Source: Gimesia algae (GTDB lineage: Bacteria; Planctomycetota; Planctomycetia; Planctomycetales; Planctomycetaceae). From it: a stretch of DNA of 64,000 nt. The first letter of the stretch is position 1; every line of letters starts with the position of its first letter. A program made the translations under genes and the position numbers. Below, one piece after another: positions 44,371-53,676 of this stretch. The notes beneath the pieces were generated by a model. The model searched no databases. It was not told where the DNA came from and saw only the letters and a list, made by a program, of their open reading frames with translations. The DNA is taken from positions 7,197,029-7,261,028 of the forward strand of contig NZ_CP036343.1 in NCBI RefSeq assembly GCF_007746795.1, in the 5' to 3' direction.

Positions 44371-45279
44371 TCAGTCGTCAGAGACGCGTAATGCGGGAAT
44401 TTCCTGTTTAAGCGAATCTACGACGTCGTCGGAAACGCTGGTATTGCTCAGGCTCAATTCTTTCAGTTTGGAAGTGACGGTCAGGTATGCCACGCCGGCA
44501 TCGGTCACCGCAGTATGATCCAGCATCAGCACTTCCAGATGCGGCAAACGGGCCAGCATTTTCAGTCCCGTATCAGTAATCTGCGTCCCATCCAGGTGTA
44601 AGATTTCCAGATTGCGGCATTCGGAAAGTACTGCAGCCGTACGATCAGTGATACTGCAATTCGATAAGATCAGTACCTTTAAGGTTTCTTTTGTTGATAT
44701 CTGGTTCAGCACTTCCAGTTCGTCTTCCTGAAAAGTGGAACCTGCCAGACTGATGCTTTCCAGATACTGTTTATTTAACAACGACGCCAGAGTCGATTTC
44801 TCAAGCTGACAGTTCTCGATTGACAGATGTTTTAACTGGGGAATTTGCATCAGAGCAACTGCCCGATTTTGATCAATCTGAAAACCTGATAAATAGAGTT
44901 CTTCCAGCTTGTGAAACTCCGGTAACAGAGCAAACAGCGCATCGATCTCCTCGAGGCTGCTTTCAGGCTGCTGCTGCCAATTCATCCAGGTCACAGAACG
45001 ATGATAATTTAAAAAGGGCTTGGGAATAAAAGCGGGACCTGGCATTGTACCATAATCGTGAACAGCGATTTCCCCCGCTTCATTCTCATCGAAGACCAGC
45101 AACTGCGCCTTCTGCTTCTGGAAGGCGGAAACATTTGAATGAAATCGCATGACCAGGAAGATCGACCAGACGACTAAAACGCAAATTGCAATAAGAGCGG
45201 CGATCAGACCACGGTGGAGGAGAATCCGTCTGTTTTTTTTGTTATTGGGAACAGGCTCGGTTTCGACATCGGCACTCAT
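44371..45279 (-). CDS. Membrane-anchored leucine-rich repeat protein
   Basis: 302 residues. A polar N-terminus of about 22 residues is followed by one membrane helix (about 25-45: GLIAALIAICVLVVWSIFLV) and an extracytoplasmic region. From about residue 130 there are seven or so LRR units of about 24 residues (LEELYLSGFQI, LEILHLDGTQITDTGLKMLARL, LEVLMLDHTAVTDAGVAYL), of the cysteine-poor type common in planctomycetes. The ATG has GAGG upstream. Last gene of the run mqnD-SDR-nadB-SDR-LRR, 16 bp after the SDR. It probably binds proteins at the cell surface. Confidence 0.85.
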   Translation of the reverse strand: MSADVETEPVPNNKKNRRILLHRGLIAALIAICVLVVWSIFLVMRFHSNVSAFQKQKAQLLVFDENEAGEIAVHDYGTMPGPAFIPKPFLNYHRSVTWMNWQQQPESSLEEIDALFALLPEFHKLEELYLSGFQIDQNRAVALMQIPQLKHLSIENCQLEKSTLASLLNKQYLESISLAGSTFQEDELEVLNQISTKETLKVLILSNCSITDRTAAVLSECRNLEILHLDGTQITDTGLKMLARLPHLEVLMLDHTAVTDAGVAYLTVTSKLKELSLSNTSVSDDVVDSLKQEIPALRVSDD

Positions 45280-45295
45280 TCACACCTCAACTCAC

Positions 45296-46069
45296 TCAGC
45301 GGGCCGTCCATCCGCCATCGACGGTGACCATGCTGCCCGTCATATAACTCGACGCATCACTGGCCAGAAAGATCGCCGCGCCCTGGATCTCTTCCATCCG
45401 CGCCCAGCGGTTCATCGCGACCGCGCCCACGATGAATTTCTTGATCTCTTCCGTTTCCGCAAATGGTTCATTCATCGGCGTCAGAAACGGTCCCGGGCAG
45501 ATCGCGTTACAGGTGATTCCGTATTCACACAGTTCCAGTCCCAGTGCCCGCGTCATCTGCACCATGGCGCCTTTGCTGGCAGTGTAAGGCGTGCGGTTCG
45601 ACATGCCCACCAGTCCCAGAGTGCTGGCCAGGTTGATAATCTTTCCGTATTTCGCTGCTTTCATATGCGGTACGACAGATCGCACGCACAACCAGGGACC
45701 CGTGACATTCACATTCTGCACATCCTGAAACTCTTCAAGTGTGAGTTCATCAATCGGGCCACGAATATTAATGCCCGCATTATTGATCAGAATATCAATC
45801 TTGCCGAACTCGGAGATCGCCCGCTCGGTCATCGCGGTCACCTGTTCCGCATCGGTCACATCGGCGGCCATCCCGAGGACTCTGTTTCCGTAGTCAGACT
45901 GAATTTGAGCCGCCGTCGCTTCAACTTCAGCCTGGTTGCGACTGGTGAGCAGTAAATTCGCGCCCGCAGATGCCAGACCTTCCGCCATCGCCGCACCCAG
46001 GCCTTTGGAACCTCCGGTAATAATGGCGACACGACCAGTTAAATCGAACAGTTTGATTCCAGGCAGCAT
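45296..46069 (-). CDS. SDR oxidoreductase, gluconate 5-dehydrogenase-like
   Basis: 257 residues. TGGSKGLG at about 18-25, NNAGINIRG, catalytic Ser in ASTLG, Tyr and Lys in YTASK, and the end SYMTGSMVTVDGGWTA. The sequence resembles 2-keto-gluconate/sugar-alcohol dehydrogenases. GAGGAAGG precedes the ATG. It lies 26 bp after nadB on the same strand. Its exact substrate is unknown. Confidence 0.9.
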   Translation of the reverse strand: MLPGIKLFDLTGRVAIITGGSKGLGAAMAEGLASAGANLLLTSRNQAEVEATAAQIQSDYGNRVLGMAADVTDAEQVTAMTERAISEFGKIDILINNAGINIRGPIDELTLEEFQDVQNVNVTGPWLCVRSVVPHMKAAKYGKIINLASTLGLVGMSNRTPYTASKGAMVQMTRALGLELCEYGITCNAICPGPFLTPMNEPFAETEEIKKFIVGAVAMNRWARMEEIQGAAIFLASDASSYMTGSMVTVDGGWTAR

Positions 46070-46095
46070 GGATCATCCTTCCTCAGACAAGTGGT

Positions 46096-47715
46096 TCAAC
46101 GGGTTGAAATGACGGAAATATGTTTCTGAAACGCACGGTCGGTCTCCGGGTAATCGCTGCGATAATGCACGCCGCGACTTTCACGACGTTCAATCGCCGA
46201 GGTGATCATCAGTTGTGAAACCAGCAGCATGTTCTGCAGCTCCCAGCCATTCAATGTTTTGAATTCGCGATCGACCACATACCGGTTCCAGAAATCGACT
46301 TTGTCCTTCGCATTTTTTAATGTATTGGCACTGCGGGTAATGCCCACATCGCGCCACATCAGGCTGGCCAGCGAATTCCGCAGGTCCTTGCTGTTTAAAT
46401 CTTCGTCGGAACGTTTTTCGACATCCCAGTCTGGCAGCAAAGAAGCCGAATACTGGTCCGGCTGATTCAACGCTGCCTGTGATGCACCACGCCCCGCAGC
46501 AGCGCCAAAGATCAAGCCTTCCAGCAAACTGTTCGATGCCAGCCGGTTACTGCCGTGCAGACCGGTGGAAGTCACTTCGCCCGCCGCCCACAGATTCGGC
46601 ACCGATGTCTGTGCCTGCAGGTCGGTTTTCACGCCCCCAATCATATAATGCGCACCCGGTCGAACGGGGATCTGATCTTTCGAGAGATCCAGCCCGAAGC
46701 TCGCACAAACTTTGCTGATGTTGGGAAACCGCTCTTTGACCAGCGATTTCTCCAGATGCGTCAGATCGAGATACACGCAGGAATGGCTGGTTTCCAGCAT
46801 GCGTGCGGTAATCGCCCGGCTCACAATATCGCGGTGCGCCAGCTCCAGATCGGGATGGTAGTCGGACATGAACCGCACGCCATTGCAGTCGCGCAGATAA
46901 GCGCCTTCGCCGCGTACCGCTTCAGAAATCAGATAGCGGGCACCGCCGGCAATGTAGAGAACTGTGGGATGGAACTGCATGAACTCCATGTCCTGCAGCA
47001 GTGCGCCGGCGCGAAATGCCAGAGCATGTCCATCGCCGGTCGCCAGGGGAGGATTCGTCGTTTCGCGAAACAGACAGCCCGCGCCCCCGGTTGCTAAAAT
47101 CACCTGTTTGGCCCAGATCAGCGATTTGCCATGGTAGCGGTTCCAGATCACCGCGCCCCGGCATTTGCCGTTCTCTGTCACCAGGTCGATGGTCGGTGTT
47201 TTCGTCCAGGTCTGAATGGAAGGTCGACTTTGCACTGCCAGGACCAGCGCCCGCATCAGTTCTTTGCCCGTGGCATCTCCCAGCGCATGGGCCACGCGAC
47301 GATGACTGTGCCCCCCCTCTTTGGTGAGCGCGATCTTGCCGTCTTCGGTATCGAAGTCGGCTCCCAGTTCCACCAGTTCCTGAATATGCCGCGGCGCTTC
47401 GCGACACACAAATTCCACCAGCGCCTCATCACACAGATTCTTGCCGGCCGCCAGCGTATCCTGGATATGATTGGTGATGTTATCCAGCGGGTCGAGCACA
47501 CCCGCGATGCCACCCTGGGCATACGCGCTGTTTGACTGCGAGACTTTGCCTTTGTTGACGATGATCGTTTCCAGCCGCGGGTCAATCTCCAGCGCCGCCC
47601 GAGAACCGGCAATTCCACCACCAATGATCAGCACATCGGTAAAGATATGAGGAATGCGTTTCGGGTTGATACGAGCAAGATAGCGCTGACCAGGTTCAAT
47701 GGAAATCGGATCCAA
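46096..47715 (-). CDS. nadB: L-aspartate oxidase
   Basis: 539 residues. The FAD motif is DVLIIGGGIAGSRAALEI near 30-45, with NAD biosynthesis signatures SVYAQGGIAG-like SNSAYAQGGIAG, HSHRRVAHALGDATG and TTGLHGSNRLASNSLLEGL-like TSTGLHGSNRLASNSLLEGL. It oxidises L-aspartate to iminoaspartate, the first step of de novo NAD synthesis; nadA and nadC are not in this window. The start is TTG at 47715 with AAGGAG nine bases upstream; no ATG is available before the FAD motif. Confidence 0.95.
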   Translation of the reverse strand: MDPISIEPGQRYLARINPKRIPHIFTDVLIIGGGIAGSRAALEIDPRLETIIVNKGKVSQSNSAYAQGGIAGVLDPLDNITNHIQDTLAAGKNLCDEALVEFVCREAPRHIQELVELGADFDTEDGKIALTKEGGHSHRRVAHALGDATGKELMRALVLAVQSRPSIQTWTKTPTIDLVTENGKCRGAVIWNRYHGKSLIWAKQVILATGGAGCLFRETTNPPLATGDGHALAFRAGALLQDMEFMQFHPTVLYIAGGARYLISEAVRGEGAYLRDCNGVRFMSDYHPDLELAHRDIVSRAITARMLETSHSCVYLDLTHLEKSLVKERFPNISKVCASFGLDLSKDQIPVRPGAHYMIGGVKTDLQAQTSVPNLWAAGEVTSTGLHGSNRLASNSLLEGLIFGAAAGRGASQAALNQPDQYSASLLPDWDVEKRSDEDLNSKDLRNSLASLMWRDVGITRSANTLKNAKDKVDFWNRYVVDREFKTLNGWELQNMLLVSQLMITSAIERRESRGVHYRSDYPETDRAFQKHISVISTR

Positions 47716-47783
47716 GTCTCAGTGCTCCTTAAGCTCGTTTTGCCGAGACCGGCGGCTTCAGCAACCGCGCCGTCTCACTGCGA

Positions 47784-48581
47784 TCAGATTGTCATGCAGG
47801 AAAATCCGCCATCGACGGCGACATTCGTTCCCGTCACAAAACTGCCGGCCTTGCCCGCTGCCAGCAGCAGCACGGCACCCGCCAGTTCTTCAGGATCACC
47901 AAATCGATTGGCGGGCGTATGATTCATAATACTCGCGACTCGCTCTGGTGTCAGCACTTTTCGATTCTGTTCTGCAGGAAAGAAGCCGGGAGAAAGGGCA
48001 TTCACGCGAATACTCCGTTCCGCCCATTCGCGGGCCAGGTTCTGCGTCAGATTCAAAACCGCTGCTTTGGAAGCAGAATAAGTAAACACGCGCGACAGCG
48101 GCGTGATGGCACTCATGGAAGCGATGTTGATAATTGAACCCGCGACATCGTTGTCCAGCATCGACTGGCCAAACACCTGGCAGGCCACTTTGACACTCAG
48201 CAGATTCACGCGGAAGATCTGCTCCCACTCTTCATCGCTGATTTCCAGGAACGGCGTCGCCGCATTAATGCCCGCGCCGTTGACGAGGATATCAGTCGTG
48301 CGTCCATTCGCTTTCAGGTGCGCGACCAGCGCTTCCAGGTCTTCACGACTGGTGGAATCGGCTTTGAAAAATTCCGCAGTACCCTGCAGTTCTTCAATCA
48401 TCTTTACACGGCCGGCCCCGTTTACCGCATTACGGCCGACAATTACCACATGGGCGCCCGCCTGTGCCAGGGTATCGGCGATCGCACCACCCAGCACGCC
48501 GGTTCCACCGATGACCACTGCAGTTTTTCCCGACAGGCCAAACAGGCTCTGCAAATATCCGGATGAGCTGGATTCACTCAT
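47784..48581 (-). CDS. SDR oxidoreductase, mannonate/fructuronate reductase-like
   Basis: 265 residues. The cofactor motif GGTGVLGGAI near 25-34, NGAGIN in place of NNAG, a catalytic Tyr/Lys in YSASK and the end GSFVTGTNVAVDGGFSCM. It resembles D-mannonate oxidoreductases of the SDR type, which act in glucuronate breakdown. The ATG at 48581 is preferred over the preceding GTG. It lies between mqnD and nadB with short gaps (about 70 bp each) in the same direction. Substrate assignment is tentative. Confidence 0.86.
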   Translation of the reverse strand: MSESSSSGYLQSLFGLSGKTAVVIGGTGVLGGAIADTLAQAGAHVVIVGRNAVNGAGRVKMIEELQGTAEFFKADSTSREDLEALVAHLKANGRTTDILVNGAGINAATPFLEISDEEWEQIFRVNLLSVKVACQVFGQSMLDNDVAGSIINIASMSAITPLSRVFTYSASKAAVLNLTQNLAREWAERSIRVNALSPGFFPAEQNRKVLTPERVASIMNHTPANRFGDPEELAGAVLLLAAGKAGSFVTGTNVAVDGGFSCMTI

Positions 48582-48654
48582 CACATACCACCTTCTCTAT
48601 ATTTTGAACCAACGCCAGTCCGCAAGATGTTTCTCGTGGACTGGCATTGTAGTC

Positions 48655-49503
48655 TTAACCAATGAATTCCAGTTTGACCGGGTTAGGGATAATGCCCGCT
48701 TCGTAACCCCGCTTCAGCAACTCCGCGACGGCTTCCCGCCCCTTTTCGCCGAAGTCCAGGGTCCAGTCGTTGACATACATGCCCACGAATTCGTCAGCGC
48801 TGTCCCGGTTCAGATCGCGACCGTATTGTAAAGCATGGTCGAGCGCTTCATCCCGGTGTTCCAGGCCATATTCGATGCTGCGCTTCAGAATGGCGGTGAC
48901 TTCTTCCATCATCTCCTGGCCCATATCTTTGCGAATCGCATTCGCACCCAGGGGCAAAGGCAGACCGGTTTCCTCGAACCACCACTGGCCCAGATCGACG
49001 ACCAGTTTCAATCCCTGATTACCATACGTCAGCTGGCCTTCATGGATGATCAGACCCGCGTCGAACTTGCCCTGCTCGACCAGGTTCAGGATCTCGTCGA
49101 AAGGATGCTCTTCGTATTCGAAATCATCGCCCAGCAGTAATTTCAGAGCCAGAAAGGCAGTCGTCAGCTTACCGGGAATGGCGATTTTTTTGCCCCGCAG
49201 ATCGTCAATGCTCCACTCTTCGCGAGCGACAACCATCGGACCATATTTGTCACCCATCGAGGCACCACACGAGCAGATCGCGTAGGTATCTGTCAGGTAA
49301 GCATAACCATGCAGACTGACAGCCGTCAGCTCCAGTTCGGCATTGAAGGCCCGCTGATTGAGCGATTCAATATCCTGTAACTCGTGAGTAAATCGATACT
49401 TACCAGTTTCGATCTTGTCGTTGGCCAGAGCATGAAACATAAAGGCATCGTCCGGATCGGGACTGTGGCCTACCTGAATTAATACTTTTTCATCTGTCAT
49501 CAT
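48655..49503 (-). CDS. mqnD: 1,4-dihydroxy-6-naphthoate synthase (futalosine pathway)
   Basis: 282 residues, normal for the family. GHSPDPDDAFMFHAL at 12-26 is the family signature, with the substrate-binding-protein fold (KIAIPGKLTTAFLAL, DAGLIIHEGQLTY). MqnD converts cyclic dehypoxanthinylfutalosine to 1,4-dihydroxy-6-naphthoate in alternative menaquinone biosynthesis. This places the organism among users of the futalosine route. Two consecutive ATG codons (49503 and 49500) are possible starts. First gene of a five-gene same-strand run ending with the LRR protein. Confidence 0.92.
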   Translation of the reverse strand: MMTDEKVLIQVGHSPDPDDAFMFHALANDKIETGKYRFTHELQDIESLNQRAFNAELELTAVSLHGYAYLTDTYAICSCGASMGDKYGPMVVAREEWSIDDLRGKKIAIPGKLTTAFLALKLLLGDDFEYEEHPFDEILNLVEQGKFDAGLIIHEGQLTYGNQGLKLVVDLGQWWFEETGLPLPLGANAIRKDMGQEMMEEVTAILKRSIEYGLEHRDEALDHALQYGRDLNRDSADEFVGMYVNDWTLDFGEKGREAVAELLKRGYEAGIIPNPVKLEFIG

Positions 49504-49943
49504 GGATCACACACAATAAATGGAGTCTTGGTGAATATACAAACGATTGATCGCCGGCGGAAACACCAGCTTCAACAGCAGACTATCTAAGCTCAAAAGC
49601 GTTGCAGAACACTATAGAGAGTTCCCCGCCACTTAGCCACCTTGCAGCAAGAACAACTTCCAAAGCGAACCACCCGTGCCCGCAAAACACGTACTGTGAT
49701 TCAATTTATTGAAACCATACACCCAAAGATGTATATTCATACACATCATATCGGTTTTATTTACTACCACGAAAAAGCGCGAAATTTAAGACTGAAAATT
49801 CACACCTTTGAGATCAGGCAGAAGATTGATCTTACTTACGGTAACAGGAGAAATAGAAATTTTGATTTGAAGCTACTCTATGTGTTACAGGCTACCAATC
49901 GAATTTTTTCGTGTAGTTTCGTACTTTTCGTGGTAGCAAAAAA
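49504..49943. other. Intergenic region with paired TTTCGTG tails
   Basis: About 440 bases. A reverse tail fragment CTACCACGAAAAAGCG is at 49766-49788 and a full forward tail at 49906-49936, facing each other across about 120 bases. The tail ends just past the stop codon of miaA. No gene is supported. Confidence 0.6.
49906..49936 (-). repeat. TTTCGTG-rich tail repeat after miaA
   Basis: TTTTTTCGTGTAG, TTTCGTAC, TTTTCGTGGTAG in succession; seven bases downstream of the miaA stop. It matches the tails at 35821, 36540, 36892 and 56144. Confidence 0.75.
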
Positions 49944-50882
49944 TCACTCATATTCGAGTATCTTTTGCAGTAAGTCAGTCGGGCTGTCTTCAGGATGAAC
50001 ATCAATTTCGCGGCACTCGGTGATGTTGCGAAAGAACGTATGCTGGCGTTTGGCGAAGCGCCGCGTCTGCTGTTTCAGCATCTCGACTGCCCGGTCCCAG
50101 GACCACACACCTTCCAGGTAATCGATCAGCTCTTTATAACCCAGCGCCTGCCGAGCCGTGCGACCCATGGGGACTTCAGCGGCGAGTAGCTGTTTGACTT
50201 CGTCCAGCAAGCCCTCTTCCAGCATCTGATCGACGCGCAAATTGATGCGGTCATACAGCCACTCCCGGTCCGGCAGTAACCAGAAGACGTGCGCCGGGCA
50301 TTCCTCTGGAGTCAGAACATCTTCCGCATGTTGAGACGATAGAGGAACCCCGGTCACATGATACACTTCCAGCGCCCGGGCGACGCGGCGGACATCGTTG
50401 AAATGATATTTCTCTGCAGAAACCGGATCGACTGCCGCCAGTCGCTGATGCAGGGCTGCATTCCCTTCTGTCTCTGCGAAGGACTCCAGTTCGCTGCGAT
50501 AATCCCAGTCTGCAGAAGGTCCATTGAAGACACCGCGCAAAATCGCCCGCAAATACAGACCCGTTCCACCGACAAACAGCGGCGTTTTTCCCCGGGCGAC
50601 GATCTCTCGGCAACACGCTTCCGCCTCCGTAAAGTATTCGGCGACGCTGTATTTTTCATGAGGATCAATCAAATCCAGCAGATGATGGGGCACCCGTTCG
50701 CGCTCGGCGGCAGACGCTTTCGCAGTTCCGATATTCATGCCTCGATACAACGACATCGAGTCCATTGCCAGGATTTCGGCGTTCAAATGTTCTGCCAGCA
50801 ACAGGCTGAGCTCAGTCTTACCACACGCCGTGGGACCTGCCAGAAACCAGCACTGTTGAAGAATTTCCCGGGGAAACTGCAT
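49944..50882 (-). CDS. miaA: tRNA dimethylallyltransferase
   Basis: 312 residues. P-loop GPTACGKT (16-23), the DSMSLYRGMNIGTAK and HHLLDLIDPHEKYSVAEY blocks, FVGGTGLYLRAILRG, and the C-terminal GYKELIDYLEG and RRFAKRQHTFFR all belong to MiaA. It adds a dimethylallyl group to A37 of tRNAs that read UNN codons. The gene stands alone; its stop lies seven bases before a TTTCGTG-rich repeat. Confidence 0.96.
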   Translation of the reverse strand: MQFPREILQQCWFLAGPTACGKTELSLLLAEHLNAEILAMDSMSLYRGMNIGTAKASAAERERVPHHLLDLIDPHEKYSVAEYFTEAEACCREIVARGKTPLFVGGTGLYLRAILRGVFNGPSADWDYRSELESFAETEGNAALHQRLAAVDPVSAEKYHFNDVRRVARALEVYHVTGVPLSSQHAEDVLTPEECPAHVFWLLPDREWLYDRINLRVDQMLEEGLLDEVKQLLAAEVPMGRTARQALGYKELIDYLEGVWSWDRAVEMLKQQTRRFAKRQHTFFRNITECREIDVHPEDSPTDLLQKILEYE

Positions 50883-51058
50883 GTTTAATCAACTTGGAGA
50901 CACGAGTCTCCCCTCACGAAAATGGGGGACTCTCTGTTTGCGGGGACTCGTCATCCGAGCCCTTTTCAGCTAGGATACACAAGGAACTGCGACACATTCA
51001 CGATTCCTGACTGTCATAGAGTATATTTATCCGCGTCGAATGTCGAAAGAGAGACACC

Positions 51059-51505
51059 ATGGCGAGCTTTGAAGCCAGCGTTCAACTGAATGCCACACCG
51101 CAGGAAATGTTCGATTTCCTGATTGATACCGAGAATATCCTGAAGATCAGCCCCCCCGATACCGGTCTGTCATTCACGAAAAAACCGGATAAGCTGTACC
51201 TGGGTGCCATCCTGGAATTTCAGATTCAAGGCTTCGGCCAGGTTCAGGAAGGAACGCACGAAATCATCGTGTTTGAAGAACCCACGCTGTTCACAGAAAA
51301 ACAGATCTCGGGCCCGCTCAAATCATACACTCACGAACACCATATCGTGTCCAATGGTGATAACCAGATCACGCTCATCGATCGTCTGGAGTTCGAGCCA
51401 CCAGGCGGCCTGCTCGGCTTTCTGATTACCAAATCCAAACTACTTGATCTGTTTGACGAAGGCTTCTATCAGCGACATCAGACTCTGAAGAAACTGTTTC
51501 CCTGA
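51059..51505 (+). CDS. SRPBCC (START-like) family protein
   Basis: 148 residues. It has the layout of a polyketide cyclase/SRPBCC domain: opening SVQLNATPQEMFDFLIDTENILKISP, central strands (LGAILEFQIQGFGQVQEG) and a closing helix (ITKSKLLDLFDEGFYQRHQTLKKLF). These bind a hydrophobic ligand in a central cavity. Ligand and partner are unknown. It is divergent from miaA and convergent with the FlgG-like gene (18 bp). Confidence 0.82.
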   Translation: MASFEASVQLNATPQEMFDFLIDTENILKISPPDTGLSFTKKPDKLYLGAILEFQIQGFGQVQEGTHEIIVFEEPTLFTEKQISGPLKSYTHEHHIVSNGDNQITLIDRLEFEPPGGLLGFLITKSKLLDLFDEGFYQRHQTLKKLFP

Positions 51506-51523
51506 GCTACGAACCGCACTCGC

Positions 51524-53152
51524 TCATTTAATAATCGAACGGTTACCCTGCTGCAGTTGCTGACCTTGCGGCCGCGCGATCCGTTCTGCCGGTAGACCCA
51601 GGTCCGCCTGCACCGGTTTATCGGGCTCTGTCAGATAAACCGTTTTCAAAGCATCCAGACGCTCTTTGATGAGGGACAGCTGCGCCAGTTCTTCGGTGAT
51701 CGAGACATTCGATGCTTCCAGAACACCAGAGCGCACCAGACCGGCTCCCTTTGCTCCCGGCGTCAGAACCCGCGCGACACCCGCACGCGGGGTCGTGGTA
51801 AACAGACAGGATTCTCGTGGAAACAGTTCACTCGCATCGGTGAAGCAGGCAATTTGCAGTTCGCCCACAGTCAATTCATCCGCGGCGTCTGCCAGCAATG
51901 CGGTCACGATACCCGTTTCCGAAATCTGAATGGAGTGTGCTTCGGTCGGCAGCTTGATCTCAGGCACGATCAGATAATTGTGCTGCGAACCGCGAATACA
52001 TAACCGGCGGTCGGCATCAAACATCAGCCGTCCCGTGCGGGTATATGCGGTGGTCTCACCCAGTCGCACCTGCAGAAAACCCTGCCCCTCGATGGCAATA
52101 TCCAGTTCGCGCCCCGTCTTCAGCAGTTCGCCACTCGTCTGAGAAATCCGCGTCTGCAGGACCTGGCTTCCCATACCAACGGCAATCGGCGGCTCGGTAT
52201 CCGATTCTTCACTCGCCGGCGTTTTGACATACTCGTAAGGCAGCGATTCGAATTCCACGTACAGTCGTTTAAAACCAATCGTTCCGGCGTTTGCGATATT
52301 ATTGACAATCACATCCCGCGAGAGACGCAACGCATCGACCGTCGGACGCAGACGTTGCTGCAGTTCGTCCCGGTCCGCCTGGGAAGAAAACCCGATGAAC
52401 CCGGACTGGTCTGGTAATACTTTCTGTGTTGAAGAGACTGGCTGCTGAGGCAGTGGCGCTTCAAAGTGCGGCTCCAGTTGCACCCACTTGTCTTGCGTGC
52501 CGCGCAGGGCACCTTTGGGCTGCAGCAGTTTGCGAATGGAAAGCAAATCGGAGGCCACTTTGTGAGGCACTCCCCGCAACTCTTCAAACCAGATCTGTAA
52601 TTCTTCGTCTGTCGCGTCGGGAAGATGCTCGCGAATAATGGAACGCGTCATCTTGTCATCACGTGCATCAGAACGTTTTTGTGAATCCGCCAGCGGCTCT
52701 GCATTCAAAGGGGGCATCAAAGGACCCGGTGTCTGCAGAAAATCCTGGATTGGTTTTGCCAGAATCAGCGGTTCCGGATCAGCCTGTTCTCTCACATCGT
52801 CTGAAGACTCAGTTTCCACCGTGCCCGGCGTACGCAACAGCGGGCCATTCACGGCTGTATCATCCGATACCAGTTCCGCTGCTTCTTCAGTCAGATCTTC
52901 GGTTTCCGCCAGCGCCAGTTCTACAGGACCCAGTGAGGTTTCCGTCAGCAAACTTCCTTCCTGAAACTCAGCTTCTGAATTCGCAGGCTCAGCAGCGATT
53001 CCGTGCGCTCCCTGCGGCAGTGTGAGGGCGACAGGAGTTCCTCCTTCAACCAGACCCAGATCCTTCAGATACAGGATTCCCTGAATAAACAGCACACCGC
53101 TTAATACACAAACGGAAACAGCAAAAATGATCCGCTCAAAGTTTTTTCTCAT
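51524..53152 (-). CDS. Membrane-anchored FlgG-like protein
   Basis: 542 residues from the ATG at 53152 (AAGGA eight bases upstream), which begins with a membrane helix (MRKNFERIIFAVSVCVLSGVLFIQGI). The first 280 residues are acidic, Pro-rich and low complexity (about 100-200). From about 285 the chain matches flagellar rod/hook proteins: SRDVIVNNIANAGTIGFKR, then GELLKTGRELDIAIEGQGFLQVRL, TAYTRTGRLMFDADRRL and near the end LEASNVSITEELAQL. Ordinary FlgG is about 260 residues and has no membrane anchor. The frame continues upstream into a 94-bp repeat, but that part is not coding. No flagellar genes are adjacent. Confidence 0.82.
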   Translation of the reverse strand: MRKNFERIIFAVSVCVLSGVLFIQGILYLKDLGLVEGGTPVALTLPQGAHGIAAEPANSEAEFQEGSLLTETSLGPVELALAETEDLTEEAAELVSDDTAVNGPLLRTPGTVETESSDDVREQADPEPLILAKPIQDFLQTPGPLMPPLNAEPLADSQKRSDARDDKMTRSIIREHLPDATDEELQIWFEELRGVPHKVASDLLSIRKLLQPKGALRGTQDKWVQLEPHFEAPLPQQPVSSTQKVLPDQSGFIGFSSQADRDELQQRLRPTVDALRLSRDVIVNNIANAGTIGFKRLYVEFESLPYEYVKTPASEESDTEPPIAVGMGSQVLQTRISQTSGELLKTGRELDIAIEGQGFLQVRLGETTAYTRTGRLMFDADRRLCIRGSQHNYLIVPEIKLPTEAHSIQISETGIVTALLADAADELTVGELQIACFTDASELFPRESCLFTTTPRAGVARVLTPGAKGAGLVRSGVLEASNVSITEELAQLSLIKERLDALKTVYLTEPDKPVQADLGLPAERIARPQGQQLQQGNRSIIK

Positions 53153-53676
53153 ATCCTGCTTCCTTGCAGTAACAAGGTTCGACATCCGGTTTCGACCTGC
53201 TGATTTCTGGATCGCATCACATTTAACCATAGCGTCTCTCAAACTATGATACTCGGCTCAAATAGCCCTGGAGACGCTTTAGTCAAACTGGACACAGTCT
53301 AGTGGAATGTTTTTTTTAATTTGGGTTGATAGCTATTACGAGAGTGCGACATCGGAACACGTAAACAACACCCCCCACCCTCAATTCGTAGCTTGACAAT
53401 GCATTAGAGCAAAACAGAATCGTTAAGTTATCGGAATTAACGGTTTAGGACAAGACTTTTCTCCGCCCTGCGCAGGCCATCTGAATCGATCGCGCTGTTC
53501 TGAACTATTCTGACGGGTGAGAGCCCGCGAATGTAGCGTAATCCGCCATGAATGACATACAATAACAGACTCTTCACATTAAACCCGTACACTGTTATTA
53601 AAGTGGAGAGACTGTCGATGTGTCGCCCTCCCCGATTTTCGAGTGACCTGACTCCCAGATAAACCAAAGCGCTGCC
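53153..53676. other. Divergent intergenic region
   Basis: About 520 bases between the FlgG-like gene (minus) and the LarA-like gene (plus), holding repeat copy 5. TTGACA at 53393-53398 resembles a -35 box but lacks a partner. A 76-codon minus frame at 53437-53667 has no family features and is not counted. Confidence 0.5.
53208..53301 (-). repeat. 94-bp TA-bounded element, copy 5 (reverse)
   Basis: Length conserved; the right end (CACAGTCTA) is intact, while the left edge is altered (TGGATCGC instead of TAGAGCGC). It lies about 55 bp upstream of the FlgG-like start and supplies a spurious in-frame ATG (MVKCDA). Confidence 0.82.

Noticed and set aside
53437..53667. 76-codon minus frame in the gap before the LarA-like gene
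   Set aside because: No motif, no ribosome binding site; considered chance.
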